This document shows, one piece after another, positions 1 through 6,400 of a stretch of 35,509 bases of DNA (position 1 is the stretch's first letter; each line of letters opens with the position of its first letter). The notes under the pieces were generated by a model that did not search any database, was not told the origin of the DNA, and saw only the letters and a program-made list of their open reading frames with translations. The position numbers and the translations under genes are program-made. The DNA comes from an uncultured Oscillospiraceae bacterium (GTDB lineage: Bacteria > Bacillota > Clostridia > Oscillospirales > Oscillospiraceae): contig CALWYL010000018.1 in the NCBI GenBank assembly GCA_944385765.1, positions 1 to 35,509 on the forward strand. The letters run 5' to 3'.

Positions 1-166
1 CGCGCTCCTGCGGGAAGGCGTAGCCGCAGCTCCACATCTCGGGGAACAGGGCGATGTCGGCGCCCAGGGCGGCGGCGCGGCGGCAGGCCTCCAGGCCCAG
101 GGCCAGGTTTGAGGCCGTGTCCCGGCCTGGGAGCAGCTGGAGCAGGGCTATCTTGAGTTCACGCAT
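1..166 (-). CDS. Carbon-nitrogen hydrolase (nitrilase superfamily), 5' part only
   Basis: Only the first 55 codons are inside the window; the gene continues past position 1. The reading starts MRELKIALLQLLPGRD and continues with an alanine-rich helix and ADIALFPEMW. The E in the LFPE motif is the expected general base of the nitrilase-type Glu-Lys-Cys triad; the Lys and Cys lie outside the window. Enzymes of this superfamily hydrolyse C-N bonds of amides, ureas or nitriles in the cytoplasm; the substrate cannot be told from this fragment. ATG at 166 is preceded by AGAGGAG about ten bases upstream. The gene diverges from the lysine-riboswitch transporter operon. An extended -10-like TGGTAGTAT lies upstream, but no convincing -35 goes with it, so no promoter is called. 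Confidence 0.85.
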   Translation of the reverse strand, partial: MRELKIALLQLLPGRDTASNLALGLEACRRAAALGADIALFPEMWSCGYAFPQER

Positions 167-290
167 TTCATCGCTCCTCTCGAGGGCTGAAACACAGGTG
201 GTCAGGTTGCAACCATACTACCACGTTTCGCCACCCAATTCGAGCCCCTGGCAAAAAAATATATTTTTTCGTCTCAGGCGATATTGGGGC

Positions 291-318
291 TTGACAAATG
301 GGGGTGGGCGTGTATAAT
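291..318 (+). promoter_or_regulatory. Sigma-70-type promoter of the lysine-riboswitch operon
   Basis: A perfect TTGACA (291-296) and a perfect TATAAT (313-318) are separated by 16 bases. Transcription should start near 325, just before the riboswitch aptamer at 333. An AT-only palindrome (254-269, A6-TATA-T6) lies about 22 bases upstream of the -35 and could act as an UP-like element; that role is inference. Confidence 0.85.
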
Positions 319-332
319 TATAAACAATTTTT

Positions 333-487
333 GATAGAGGCGCGGCCGACAAGAGTACGCACAGCAAAACGCCAGACAGCGTGTGCCGAAAGGGGAAGCC
401 GCCGAGGGCTTGGCTGGGTGTCTGCGTGGTCAAGGCCCGGGCCGGGGGATAACATCCGTCGGACTGTCACGGTTGTGGAGCGCTATC
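333..487 (+). promoter_or_regulatory. Lysine riboswitch (L box) aptamer
   Basis: The conserved L-box blocks are all present in order: GATAGAGGCGCG (333-344), AAGAGTA, GAAAGGGGAAGCCGCCGAGG, GGCTGGG, GGACTGTCAC, and GTGGAGCGCTATC at the 3' end. The first and last blocks pair as P1 (GATAG 333-337 with CTATC 483-487). The aptamer binds L-lysine in the nascent transcript. The intrinsic terminator at 510-563 directly downstream is the expected expression platform, so high lysine should stop transcription before the transporter genes. Identification is by memory of the conserved blocks; a covariance-model search (RF00168) was not run. Confidence 0.93.
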
Positions 488-509
488 GAAATCAGTGAAA
501 GCATTTTTG

Positions 510-563
510 CCGCCATTGAACTTCACCACCGGGAGAAGAAGTTCAAGGCGGTATTTCTTTTTT
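510..563 (+). terminator. Riboswitch-controlled intrinsic terminator
   Basis: CCGCC (510-514), a bulged A515 and TTGAACTTC (516-524) pair with GAAGTTCAA (538-546) and GGCGG (547-551). This gives a 14-bp stem with a 13-base loop, followed by TATTTCTTTTTT (552-563). It sits between the lysine aptamer and the first codon of the operon, the usual place for the off-switch of an L box. Confidence 0.9.
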
Positions 564-646
564 CCTTGAGCTTCACAGGCCGCACCAGCGGGCGCGAGAC
601 CCGCCGCGAAATTCGCGTGGAATAAGAAGTGAAAGGACAAAAGAAA

Positions 647-1594
647 ATGACCAGAAGAATTCTTGCAGCGCTCATGGCTCTCGCCATGGTATTCGCCCTC
701 GCCGCCTGCGGCGGGGAACCTGCCGCCGAGGAGGAAGAAGTCCTCTCCGCCGAAGAGCTCAAGGCCCAGGTGGACGAGATAGTCGCCGGACTGACCGTGC
801 CCGAGGACGTAGACCCCGCCGCCGTGCAGGGCGTGGAGGACGGCGTGTTCACCGTCGCCATGGAGTGCGCCTACGCGCCCTACAACTGGACGCAGATCGA
901 CGAGTCCAACGGCGCCGTGCCCGTCGCCAGCGGCTACGCCAACGGCTATGACGTCATGATCTCCCAGATAATCTGCGACCTCTACGGCTGGCAGCTTGAA
1001 GTCGTCGCCAGCGCGTGGGACTCCCTGACCCCGGGCGTGCAGAGCGGCATCTATGACGCCAACATCGCCGGACAGAGCATGACCGCCGACCGCATGGAGC
1101 AGGTGGACATGGCCGGCCCCTACTACTACGCCGAGATAGTTGTAGTGACCACCGCCGACAGCGAGTACGCCGACGCCACCGGCATCGCCGACCTCGCCGG
1201 CGGCACCGCCACCGCGCAGAGCGGCACCATCTGGTATGACTCCTGCCTGCCCCAGATCCCCGACGTCCAGCTGGAATCCCCCGCCGAGACCGCGCCGCAG
1301 ATGATCATGAGCCTCACCACCGGCATGGTCGACTACATCTGCACCGACGTCCCCACGGCCACTGCCGCCGTGCGCACCAACGAGGGACTCAAGATCCTGA
1401 ATTTCGCCGGCACCGACGGCGACTTCCAGTTCGCCAGCGAGGAGGAGCGTGCCGAGAACGTCAACATCGGCATCAGCGTCCAGAAGGGCAATGAGACGCT
1501 GCGCGACGCCATCAACGCCGTGCTGGGCCAGATGGACGCCGACGACTTCAACACCATTATGAACTACGCCATCGCCATACAGCCGGAGATCTGA
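647..1594 (+). CDS. Amino-acid ABC transporter substrate-binding lipoprotein (probable lysine binding protein)
   Basis: A 315-residue SBP_bac_3-type protein that should capture a polar amino acid outside the membrane and deliver it to the permease encoded next. The N-terminus is a lipoprotein signal: basic start, hydrophobic core and lipobox LAAC with Cys21 as the lipidated residue. The mature part starts with a Glu-rich linker, followed by the family pattern VFTVAMECAYAPYNW and GYDVMISQII. ATG at 647 is chosen over GTG at 629 because AAAGGA lies about nine bases before it and the signal peptide begins there. The lysine riboswitch upstream is the only specificity evidence. The gene uses GCC and ATC codons far more than its neighbours, as expected for a highly expressed binding protein. 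Confidence 0.92.
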   Translation: MTRRILAALMALAMVFALAACGGEPAAEEEEVLSAEELKAQVDEIVAGLTVPEDVDPAAVQGVEDGVFTVAMECAYAPYNWTQIDESNGAVPVASGYANGYDVMISQIICDLYGWQLEVVASAWDSLTPGVQSGIYDANIAGQSMTADRMEQVDMAGPYYYAEIVVVTTADSEYADATGIADLAGGTATAQSGTIWYDSCLPQIPDVQLESPAETAPQMIMSLTTGMVDYICTDVPTATAAVRTNEGLKILNFAGTDGDFQFASEEERAENVNIGISVQKGNETLRDAINAVLGQMDADDFNTIMNYAIAIQPEI

Positions 1595-1617
1595 GGCGCG
1601 GCGACAGTCAGGCCTTT

Positions 1618-1648
1618 ACAGGGCGCGGGGATTTCCTCCGCGCCCTGT
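1618..1648 (+). other. Intercistronic GC-rich hairpin between binding protein and permease
   Basis: A perfect 11-bp inverted repeat, ACAGGGCGCGG (1618-1628) with CCGCGCCCTGT (1638-1648), and a nine-base loop. No U-tract follows, so it is not a classical terminator. Hairpins at this place in binding-protein operons commonly protect the upstream mRNA from 3' decay or cause partial read-through, giving excess binding protein over permease. That role is inferred from position. Confidence 0.7.
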
Positions 1649-1679
1649 ACCCGCGAATAAATATGAAGGGGTTTGTTTA

Positions 1680-2579
1680 ATGGACAGCTTTTCCGCCCTC
1701 ATAACCGATATAGGCGATCTGCTCGCGGTATATTGGAAGACCTATCTGACAGGCATGGGCAGCACGCTGCTGCTGGCGGTCGTCGCCACGGCGATAGGCT
1801 GCGTAATCGGCCTCATATGCGGCATACTCAACACCATACCGTACGCCCCCGGTGATACGTCCGCCAAAAAGTTCTTTCTGAAGCTGGTCCGGGCCGTTAT
1901 ACGGATATATGTGGAGGTTTTCCGCGGCACGCCCATGGTGCTGCAGGCGGTGTTCATATACTACGGCGTGCCCTATGTCACGAACAACGCCATGCGCTTT
2001 GACAGCGTCTGGGCCGCGGCGATTTTGATCGTCTCCATCAACACCGGCGCTTATATGGCCGAGAGCGTCAGAGGCGGAATCATCTCCATCGACCCGGGGC
2101 AGACCGAGGGCGCGAAGGCCATTGGCATGAACCACTTCCAGACCATGACCAGCGTCATACTCCCGCAGGCCATCCGCAACATCATGCCGCAGATAGGCAA
2201 CAACTTCATAATCAACGTGAAGGACACCTCGGTGATGTTCATCATAACGTTCACCGAGTTCTTCGCCGTGCACCGCAACATTGTCGGCCTCAACTACATG
2301 TATTTCCCCAGCGCGACCATAGAGATGATAGGCTATCTCGCCGTCACGCTGACTGCCTCCTTCCTCCTGCGCTGGGTCGAGAGGCGCATGGACGGCAAGA
2401 GCAGCTATGAGCTTGTCCAGACCGACAACCTCACCATGGCGGCCGGCACATACAGCCACCCCGACCGCGGCACGCCTTTCGACGAGCGCAGCGGCGAGTT
2501 CGGCGCCACCGGGGAGGAGCGCAAGCGCATAAAGCTCGGCCTCAAAAACCGCAACGGCAGCGCGAGAGGAGAGAGATAA
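1680..2579 (+). CDS. Polar amino-acid ABC transporter permease (HisM/GlnP type)
   Basis: A 299-residue inner-membrane permease of the His/Glu/Gln/Arg family. TM1 is around residues 26-50. It is followed by the conserved EVFRGTPMVLQ segment, a second membrane pair, and the EAA loop EGAKAIGMN...LPQAIRNIMP that contacts the ATPase. The last TM ends near residue 240. About 50 charged residues follow, a longer hydrophilic tail than usual for this family, of unknown role. GAAGGGG precedes ATG at 1680. The TAA stop is directly followed by the ATG of the ATPase gene, so translation is probably coupled. The permease would form a homodimer in the importer, since no second permease is present. Confidence 0.92.
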   Translation: MDSFSALITDIGDLLAVYWKTYLTGMGSTLLLAVVATAIGCVIGLICGILNTIPYAPGDTSAKKFFLKLVRAVIRIYVEVFRGTPMVLQAVFIYYGVPYVTNNAMRFDSVWAAAILIVSINTGAYMAESVRGGIISIDPGQTEGAKAIGMNHFQTMTSVILPQAIRNIMPQIGNNFIINVKDTSVMFIITFTEFFAVHRNIVGLNYMYFPSATIEMIGYLAVTLTASFLLRWVERRMDGKSSYELVQTDNLTMAAGTYSHPDRGTPFDERSGEFGATGEERKRIKLGLKNRNGSARGER

Positions 2580-3320
2580 ATGAGCGACGCCATACTTGAA
2601 GTCAGGCACCTCTCGAAGAGCTTTGGGAAGAATGAGGTGCTGCGGGACATAGATTTCGACGTGCATCCCGGAGACGTGACGAGCATCATCGGGGCCTCCG
2701 GCTCCGGCAAGAGCACGCTGCTCAGATGCATCAACCTGCTGGAGACCCCCACCAGCGGAGACGTGCTCTTCCACGGGGAGAGCGTCATCGGCGGCAAGGT
2801 GAACCCCAACAAGTACCGCGCCAAGGTGGGCATGGTGTTCCAGAGCTTCAACCTCTTCGACAACATGAGCGTGCTGAAAAACTGCGTGGTGGGGCAGATG
2901 AAGGTGCTCAAGCGCTCCAAAGAGGAGGCGGAGGCCAACGCCATGAAGTACCTCGAGCGCGTGGGCATGGCGCCGTACATCAAGGCCAAGCCCCGGCAGA
3001 TATCCGGCGGCATGAAGCAGCGCGTGGCCATAGCCAGGGCGCTGGCCATGGACCCCGAGATACTGCTCTTCGACGAGCCCACCAGCGCCCTGGACCCGGA
3101 GATGGTGGGCGAGGTGCTGCAGGTCATGCGCGGCCTGGCAGCGGACGGCATGACCATGCTGGTGGTGACGCACGAGATGGCCTTTGCCCGAGACGTGTCT
3201 GCCAACGTGGTTTTCATGAAGGACGGGGTCATATGGGAGCAGGGGGAGCCGGCGCGGCTTTTCAGTGCTCCGGAGAGGCAGGAGACCAGGGATTTCCTGG
3301 CCAGGTTCATGGAGAGGTAG
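2580..3320 (+). CDS. Polar amino-acid ABC transporter ATP-binding protein (GlnQ/ArtP type)
   Basis: A 246-residue cytoplasmic ATPase that powers the importer. Walker A is GASGSGKS (38-45), the Q-loop is MVFQSFNLF, the ABC signature is ISGGMKQR (141-148), Walker B is ILLFDEP (161-167), the D-loop is SALD, and the H-loop is VVTHEM near 195. All key residues are intact and the length is normal for the family. It starts on the base after the permease stop, with AGAGGAGAGA as ribosome binding site inside the permease gene. It is the last gene of the operon, followed by a strong terminator. Confidence 0.95.
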   Translation: MSDAILEVRHLSKSFGKNEVLRDIDFDVHPGDVTSIIGASGSGKSTLLRCINLLETPTSGDVLFHGESVIGGKVNPNKYRAKVGMVFQSFNLFDNMSVLKNCVVGQMKVLKRSKEEAEANAMKYLERVGMAPYIKAKPRQISGGMKQRVAIARALAMDPEILLFDEPTSALDPEMVGEVLQVMRGLAADGMTMLVVTHEMAFARDVSANVVFMKDGVIWEQGEPARLFSAPERQETRDFLARFMER

Positions 3321-3326
3321 CAAAAA

Positions 3327-3352
3327 CGCCCCGGGGAGATATCCCCGGGGCG
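3327..3352. terminator. Bidirectional terminator between the ABC operon and the MerR-RDD gene
   Basis: A perfect 10-bp stem, CGCCCCGGGG (3327-3336) with CCCCGGGGCG (3343-3352), and a six-base loop. On the minus strand the stem is followed by TTTTTG, a good U-tract for the convergent MerR gene. On the plus strand ATGTCTTATT follows, a weaker tract. Confidence 0.85.
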
Positions 3353-3367
3353 ATGTCTTATTGGGGG

Positions 3368-4879
3368 TCAGGCGCGCTCCATCACGAAGCGCAGGTTGAA
3401 GCTGGGGTCCACCCCCTCTATGCGCAGGAGGCCGGTGGAGCCGGGATCGTAGTAGCCGGAGTACTCCACCTGGCAGCTGACGCGCACGCCGGCCCAGGTG
3501 ACGTCAAAGGACTCGAAATCGTGCGCGCTCAGGAAGCTCAGCATGCCGTCGCGCTCGGCTGCCTGCAGGGCCCCGGCGCCGGGGCGGCCCCAGATGTAGG
3601 ACATGACGCACAGCTCCATGTAGTGCGTGTAGGAGCTGACCCAAGCGGTGTCGGCAAAGCTGGTCTCGTGCGCGCTGAACTCCACCCGGGTGAGCACGCC
3701 ATCGCTCTCCGTGAAGGCGAACTCCGGGTCGGAGCCGCCCTGGGAGAGGCCCACGACGTAGATGCCGGGGGGCGTGGCGTCCGCCAGGCCCTGGGAGGTC
3801 ATCTCCTCGTATTGCCCGATGCCGAAGTAGTCGGCCATCTCGTTGTAGTTGACCACGAACTCGTCGAGGCTGATATCGCCGCGGTGGGGCGGCATGGTGG
3901 CGAAGTCCCCGGAGAGCAGGGAGGCCAGGAGGGTGGCTCCGGCGTAGGCGGCCACGCCGATGGCGGTGAGCGCACTGCCGCGGGGGCGGCAGACCAGCAG
4001 CCAGCGGCCGAAGTCCGCGTCCCAGGGCTGGTCCTCGCCCCGCAGGGAGCGGCGCCAGGCCAGAAAGTACATTATGGTCGTCAGGAGGGGGATTTGGGCG
4101 CCCATGCCCCGGGTGAACACCTTGGAGGTGCGGGCGAAGGCCTCGCCGAGGCTCAGCCGGCCGTTCTCCCAGGTGCGGACGCTGATGCCCAGCAGCCACT
4201 TGCCGGGGGTGGCGCCGAAGAGGTGCAGGCACAGCGGCTCGCAGGCGAAGAGCAGCAGGCAGCGGAGAAGCCAGCTGACAAGCCCGTCCAGGGCCTCCTC
4301 CCGGGCTGGGTTGATGCGCAGCACCAGCATGTTGAACGCGGCAATCAGGCAGCCGTAGAGCATATCGTCCAGCAACCGGGCAAAGAAGCGGCGCCAATGG
4401 CCGGGGGTCTGCGAACTGTGCCACCACGGGGGCGCCACGGAGCGGCTGGGGCCGCCGGTGCCGTATTTGATGCCGCTGTCGAAGTACTGCCGCCGCTCCT
4501 CCGGCGGGGCGGGGAGGCTGTCCTCCGGCGCGGGCAGGGAGACGGTCATCATGTCGTCCCAGCCGGCTCCGGACTCTATGAGCGAGCGGCACTCAGCCTC
4601 CGCACCCTCCAGGCCGCCGCGCAGCTCGTGGAGCCTGCCCATCAGGGCGCGCAGGGCATCGGCGAGGGGGAGGTTCCCCCGCTGTATGTCCTTTATCTCC
4701 GCGAGTGAGAGCCCCAGGGCGCGCAGGCGCTTTATCTTCAGCAGCGTGTCCAGGTCGCCCTCGGAGTAGTCCCGGTAGCCGTTGGGAGAGCGCGCGGGGC
4801 TCAGCAGGCCCTCCGACTCGTAGAAGCGCACGCCGGAGCGCGGCAGGCCGCTGCGCTGCTCTATCTCTTTTATGTTCAT
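3368..4879 (-). CDS. MerR-family regulator fused to an RDD membrane domain and an extracytoplasmic domain
   Basis: A 503-residue protein. Residues 1-75 are a MerR DNA-binding domain (IKEIEQRSGL, GVRFYESEGLL, PNGYRDYSEGDL), followed by a helical segment to about 105. Residues 160-300 form an RDD-type membrane domain, with the diagnostic RRFFARLLDD at its start and FGATPGKWLLGISV in the second part. Another TM lies at about 303-323. The last 180 residues (from DFATMPPHRGDISLDEF) are hydrophilic, probably outside the membrane, and I do not recognise them. ATG at 4879 has AGGAGGTG five bases upstream; the reading frame open above it is non-coding. MerR proteins untwist promoters with long spacers, and the gene's own promoter has exactly that form, so autoregulation is likely. 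A membrane-held MerR sensor is an unusual design. Confidence 0.85.
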   Translation of the reverse strand: MNIKEIEQRSGLPRSGVRFYESEGLLSPARSPNGYRDYSEGDLDTLLKIKRLRALGLSLAEIKDIQRGNLPLADALRALMGRLHELRGGLEGAEAECRSLIESGAGWDDMMTVSLPAPEDSLPAPPEERRQYFDSGIKYGTGGPSRSVAPPWWHSSQTPGHWRRFFARLLDDMLYGCLIAAFNMLVLRINPAREEALDGLVSWLLRCLLLFACEPLCLHLFGATPGKWLLGISVRTWENGRLSLGEAFARTSKVFTRGMGAQIPLLTTIMYFLAWRRSLRGEDQPWDADFGRWLLVCRPRGSALTAIGVAAYAGATLLASLLSGDFATMPPHRGDISLDEFVVNYNEMADYFGIGQYEEMTSQGLADATPPGIYVVGLSQGGSDPEFAFTESDGVLTRVEFSAHETSFADTAWVSSYTHYMELCVMSYIWGRPGAGALQAAERDGMLSFLSAHDFESFDVTWAGVRVSCQVEYSGYYDPGSTGLLRIEGVDPSFNLRFVMERA

Positions 4880-4898
4880 GGGGACACCTCCTGGGGAT

Positions 4899-4929
4899 AT
4901 TTTAAGCTGTAAAGGGGCTTTACTGTCAA
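4899..4929 (-). promoter_or_regulatory. MerR-type promoter/operator of the MerR-RDD gene
   Basis: Read on the minus strand: TTGACA (4924-4929), a 19-base spacer, then TAAAAT (4899-4904). The spacer contains a perfect dyad, GTAAAG-3 bases-CTTTAC (4909-4923), directly next to the -35. A 19-bp spacer with a central dyad is the hallmark of MerR-activated promoters. The dyad is the predicted operator for the adjacent gene product. Confidence 0.85.
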
Positions 4930-5106
4930 GAGAAATGTGCCCTGGTGGGCAAAAACGGGCGGCCGGAGCGGGGTATTTGAGCACCCAAGTGCTGTTATTG
5001 TAAAGAATAATGTATTGATGTAGGCGGTAATTATTTAATAGAGGCGGACAAGAAGGCGCGTGTGAGAGACATTTCATGATTTTTCGGATATTTATCACAC
5101 AGGGGC

Positions 5107-5135
5107 TTCACATATCGGCGGAGTTTTGTTATAAT
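5107..5135 (+). promoter_or_regulatory. Extended -10 promoter of the two-gene GGDEF operon
   Basis: TTCACA (5107-5112), a 17-base spacer and TATAAT (5130-5135). TG sits at 5127-5128, giving an extended -10 (TGTTATAAT). It points toward the GGDEF gene at 5281 and predicts a start near 5142. The rest of the gap between the MerR promoter and this one (4930-5106) is AT-richer and shows only a small AGCAC/GTGCT hairpin near 4980. Confidence 0.8.
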
Positions 5136-5141
5136 GACAGT

Positions 5142-5277
5142 GCAAAATATGCGTAACGGGCGGGTAACTTCCGCGCAGGCATGAGGACCGGCGGAAGCTG
5201 TCTGATACAGGCCCGGCAGCGGCGGCCCCGCACAGGATGCGGCGCACCGGCGCGCCGGATACAGGGGGAAGAGAGCC
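5142..5277 (+). other. Long GC-rich leader of the GGDEF operon with hairpins
   Basis: About 136 bases of untranslated leader lie between the predicted transcription start and the GGDEF start codon. They contain a CTTCCGC/GCGGAAG stem (about 5169-5197), a CCGCA/TGCGG hairpin (about 5227-5241) and a perfect 12-base palindrome CCGGCGCGCCGG (about 5247-5258) before the ribosome binding site. I do not recognise a known riboswitch; in particular it lacks the conserved blocks of the GEMM-I c-di-GMP aptamer. Confidence 0.4.
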
Positions 5278-5280
5278 GTG

Positions 5281-6393
5281 ATGAAAAGCGTAAGGGACTT
5301 TTTCGTGATACCGCCCGAGGTGAGGCCCGAGTTCCGCCAGGCGGCCCTGCAGAGGAACCGCCTCTCCATGCTGATAATCTGCATCATGATACTGGGCATG
5401 GAGCTCTTCAACATGGGGCGCGTGCTGTTCGCCTCATACGGGCTCGAAACGCTCAACAACCGCATATATTTCGGTTTCTACAGCTCGCTGTTCGTCATGG
5501 CCGCCCTCTATCTGCCGCTGGACTGGCTGATGAGGAAAAAGCCGCACCGCGCGCAGCTGGCGCTGCAGTACGCGGGCGTGCTGTTCTGCCTGCTGTGGCA
5601 CGTGTGCATAAACGCCTACGACATCTACTGCGGGCACAACACCCAGACGGGCATATACTTCACCGCCGTGCTGGGCCTGGCGGTGTTCATACTGATGAGC
5701 GCCGGGCCGGCCATCGCCCTGCATGTCTCGGCCTGCGCGCTGATGCTGCTGCTGACCTGGGGCAGGCTGGACAGCGGCACCCAGATAAACATCACCTTCA
5801 CCTCCGTGGTGGCGCTGGCCATATCCCTCACAAACTGCCGGCACCATGTGCTGACGATAATGCAGCGCATGGAAATCAGCCGCATGAACCAAAAATTGCA
5901 GATGCTCGCCCAGCGCGACGCCCTGACGGGCCTGCTGAACAAGACGGCCTTCCAGCACTGTGTGGAGACGCATCTGGGCGAAGAGGGCACGGCGCTGCTC
6001 ATACTGGACTTGGACGACTTCAAGTCCGTGAACGACCGCTACGGCCACCCCTGCGGGGATTTCGTGCTCAAGGAGACGGCGCTGAAGGTGGAGGCCGCGC
6101 TGCCACAGGCCCTCGGCGTGGGCCGCATAGGGGGAGACGAGTTCGCCGCCTTCCTGCCCGCGACGGACGGCGGGAAGCTCAGGGAGACGGCGGCGGAGCT
6201 CATACGCTCCGTGGCCGCCATAACCTGGCACGGGGAGCGGGTGAGCAACGGCTGCAGCATAGGCGTCTGCAGCGTGGGTCCCGGCGGGACCAGCTATGAA
6301 AAACTATACGTGGAGACGGACCGCGCCCTCTACCGGGCCAAGGAGGGCGGAAAGGACCGCCTCTGCATCACCGGACTGGAGGAAGGGGGATGA
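5281..6393 (+). CDS. Membrane diguanylate cyclase (multi-TM sensor plus GGDEF)
   Basis: A 370-residue protein that should make cyclic di-GMP from two GTP. Residues about 28-185 contain roughly six hydrophobic segments, a membrane sensor I cannot assign to a named family. The GGDEF domain is about 209-365, with RDALTGLLNK, LDLDDFKSVND and an intact GGDEF at 284-288. The product-inhibition I-site (RxxD upstream of GGDEF) is absent, so feedback control by that route is unlikely. ATG at 5281 is preferred to the adjacent GTG at 5278; GGGGGAAGAG lies just upstream. The stop is seven bases before the next GGDEF gene, so the two form an operon. Confidence 0.9.
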   Translation: MKSVRDFFVIPPEVRPEFRQAALQRNRLSMLIICIMILGMELFNMGRVLFASYGLETLNNRIYFGFYSSLFVMAALYLPLDWLMRKKPHRAQLALQYAGVLFCLLWHVCINAYDIYCGHNTQTGIYFTAVLGLAVFILMSAGPAIALHVSACALMLLLTWGRLDSGTQINITFTSVVALAISLTNCRHHVLTIMQRMEISRMNQKLQMLAQRDALTGLLNKTAFQHCVETHLGEEGTALLILDLDDFKSVNDRYGHPCGDFVLKETALKVEAALPQALGVGRIGGDEFAAFLPATDGGKLRETAAELIRSVAAITWHGERVSNGCSIGVCSVGPGGTSYEKLYVETDRALYRAKEGGKDRLCITGLEEGG

Positions 6394-6400
6394 GCGCCTG

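Noticed and set aside
167..290. Promoter for the carbon-nitrogen hydrolase gene
   Set aside because: An extended -10-like TGGTAGTAT is present, but no acceptable -35 lies at the right distance; the evidence is too weak to list.
1677..3323. Minus-strand open frame opposite the permease and ATPase
   Set aside because: His/Val/Leu-rich shadow; the plus strand has all ABC motifs.
5142..5277. c-di-GMP (GEMM) riboswitch before the GGDEF operon
   Set aside because: The expected conserved blocks and GNRA/receptor pairing could not be found; only generic hairpins are present.
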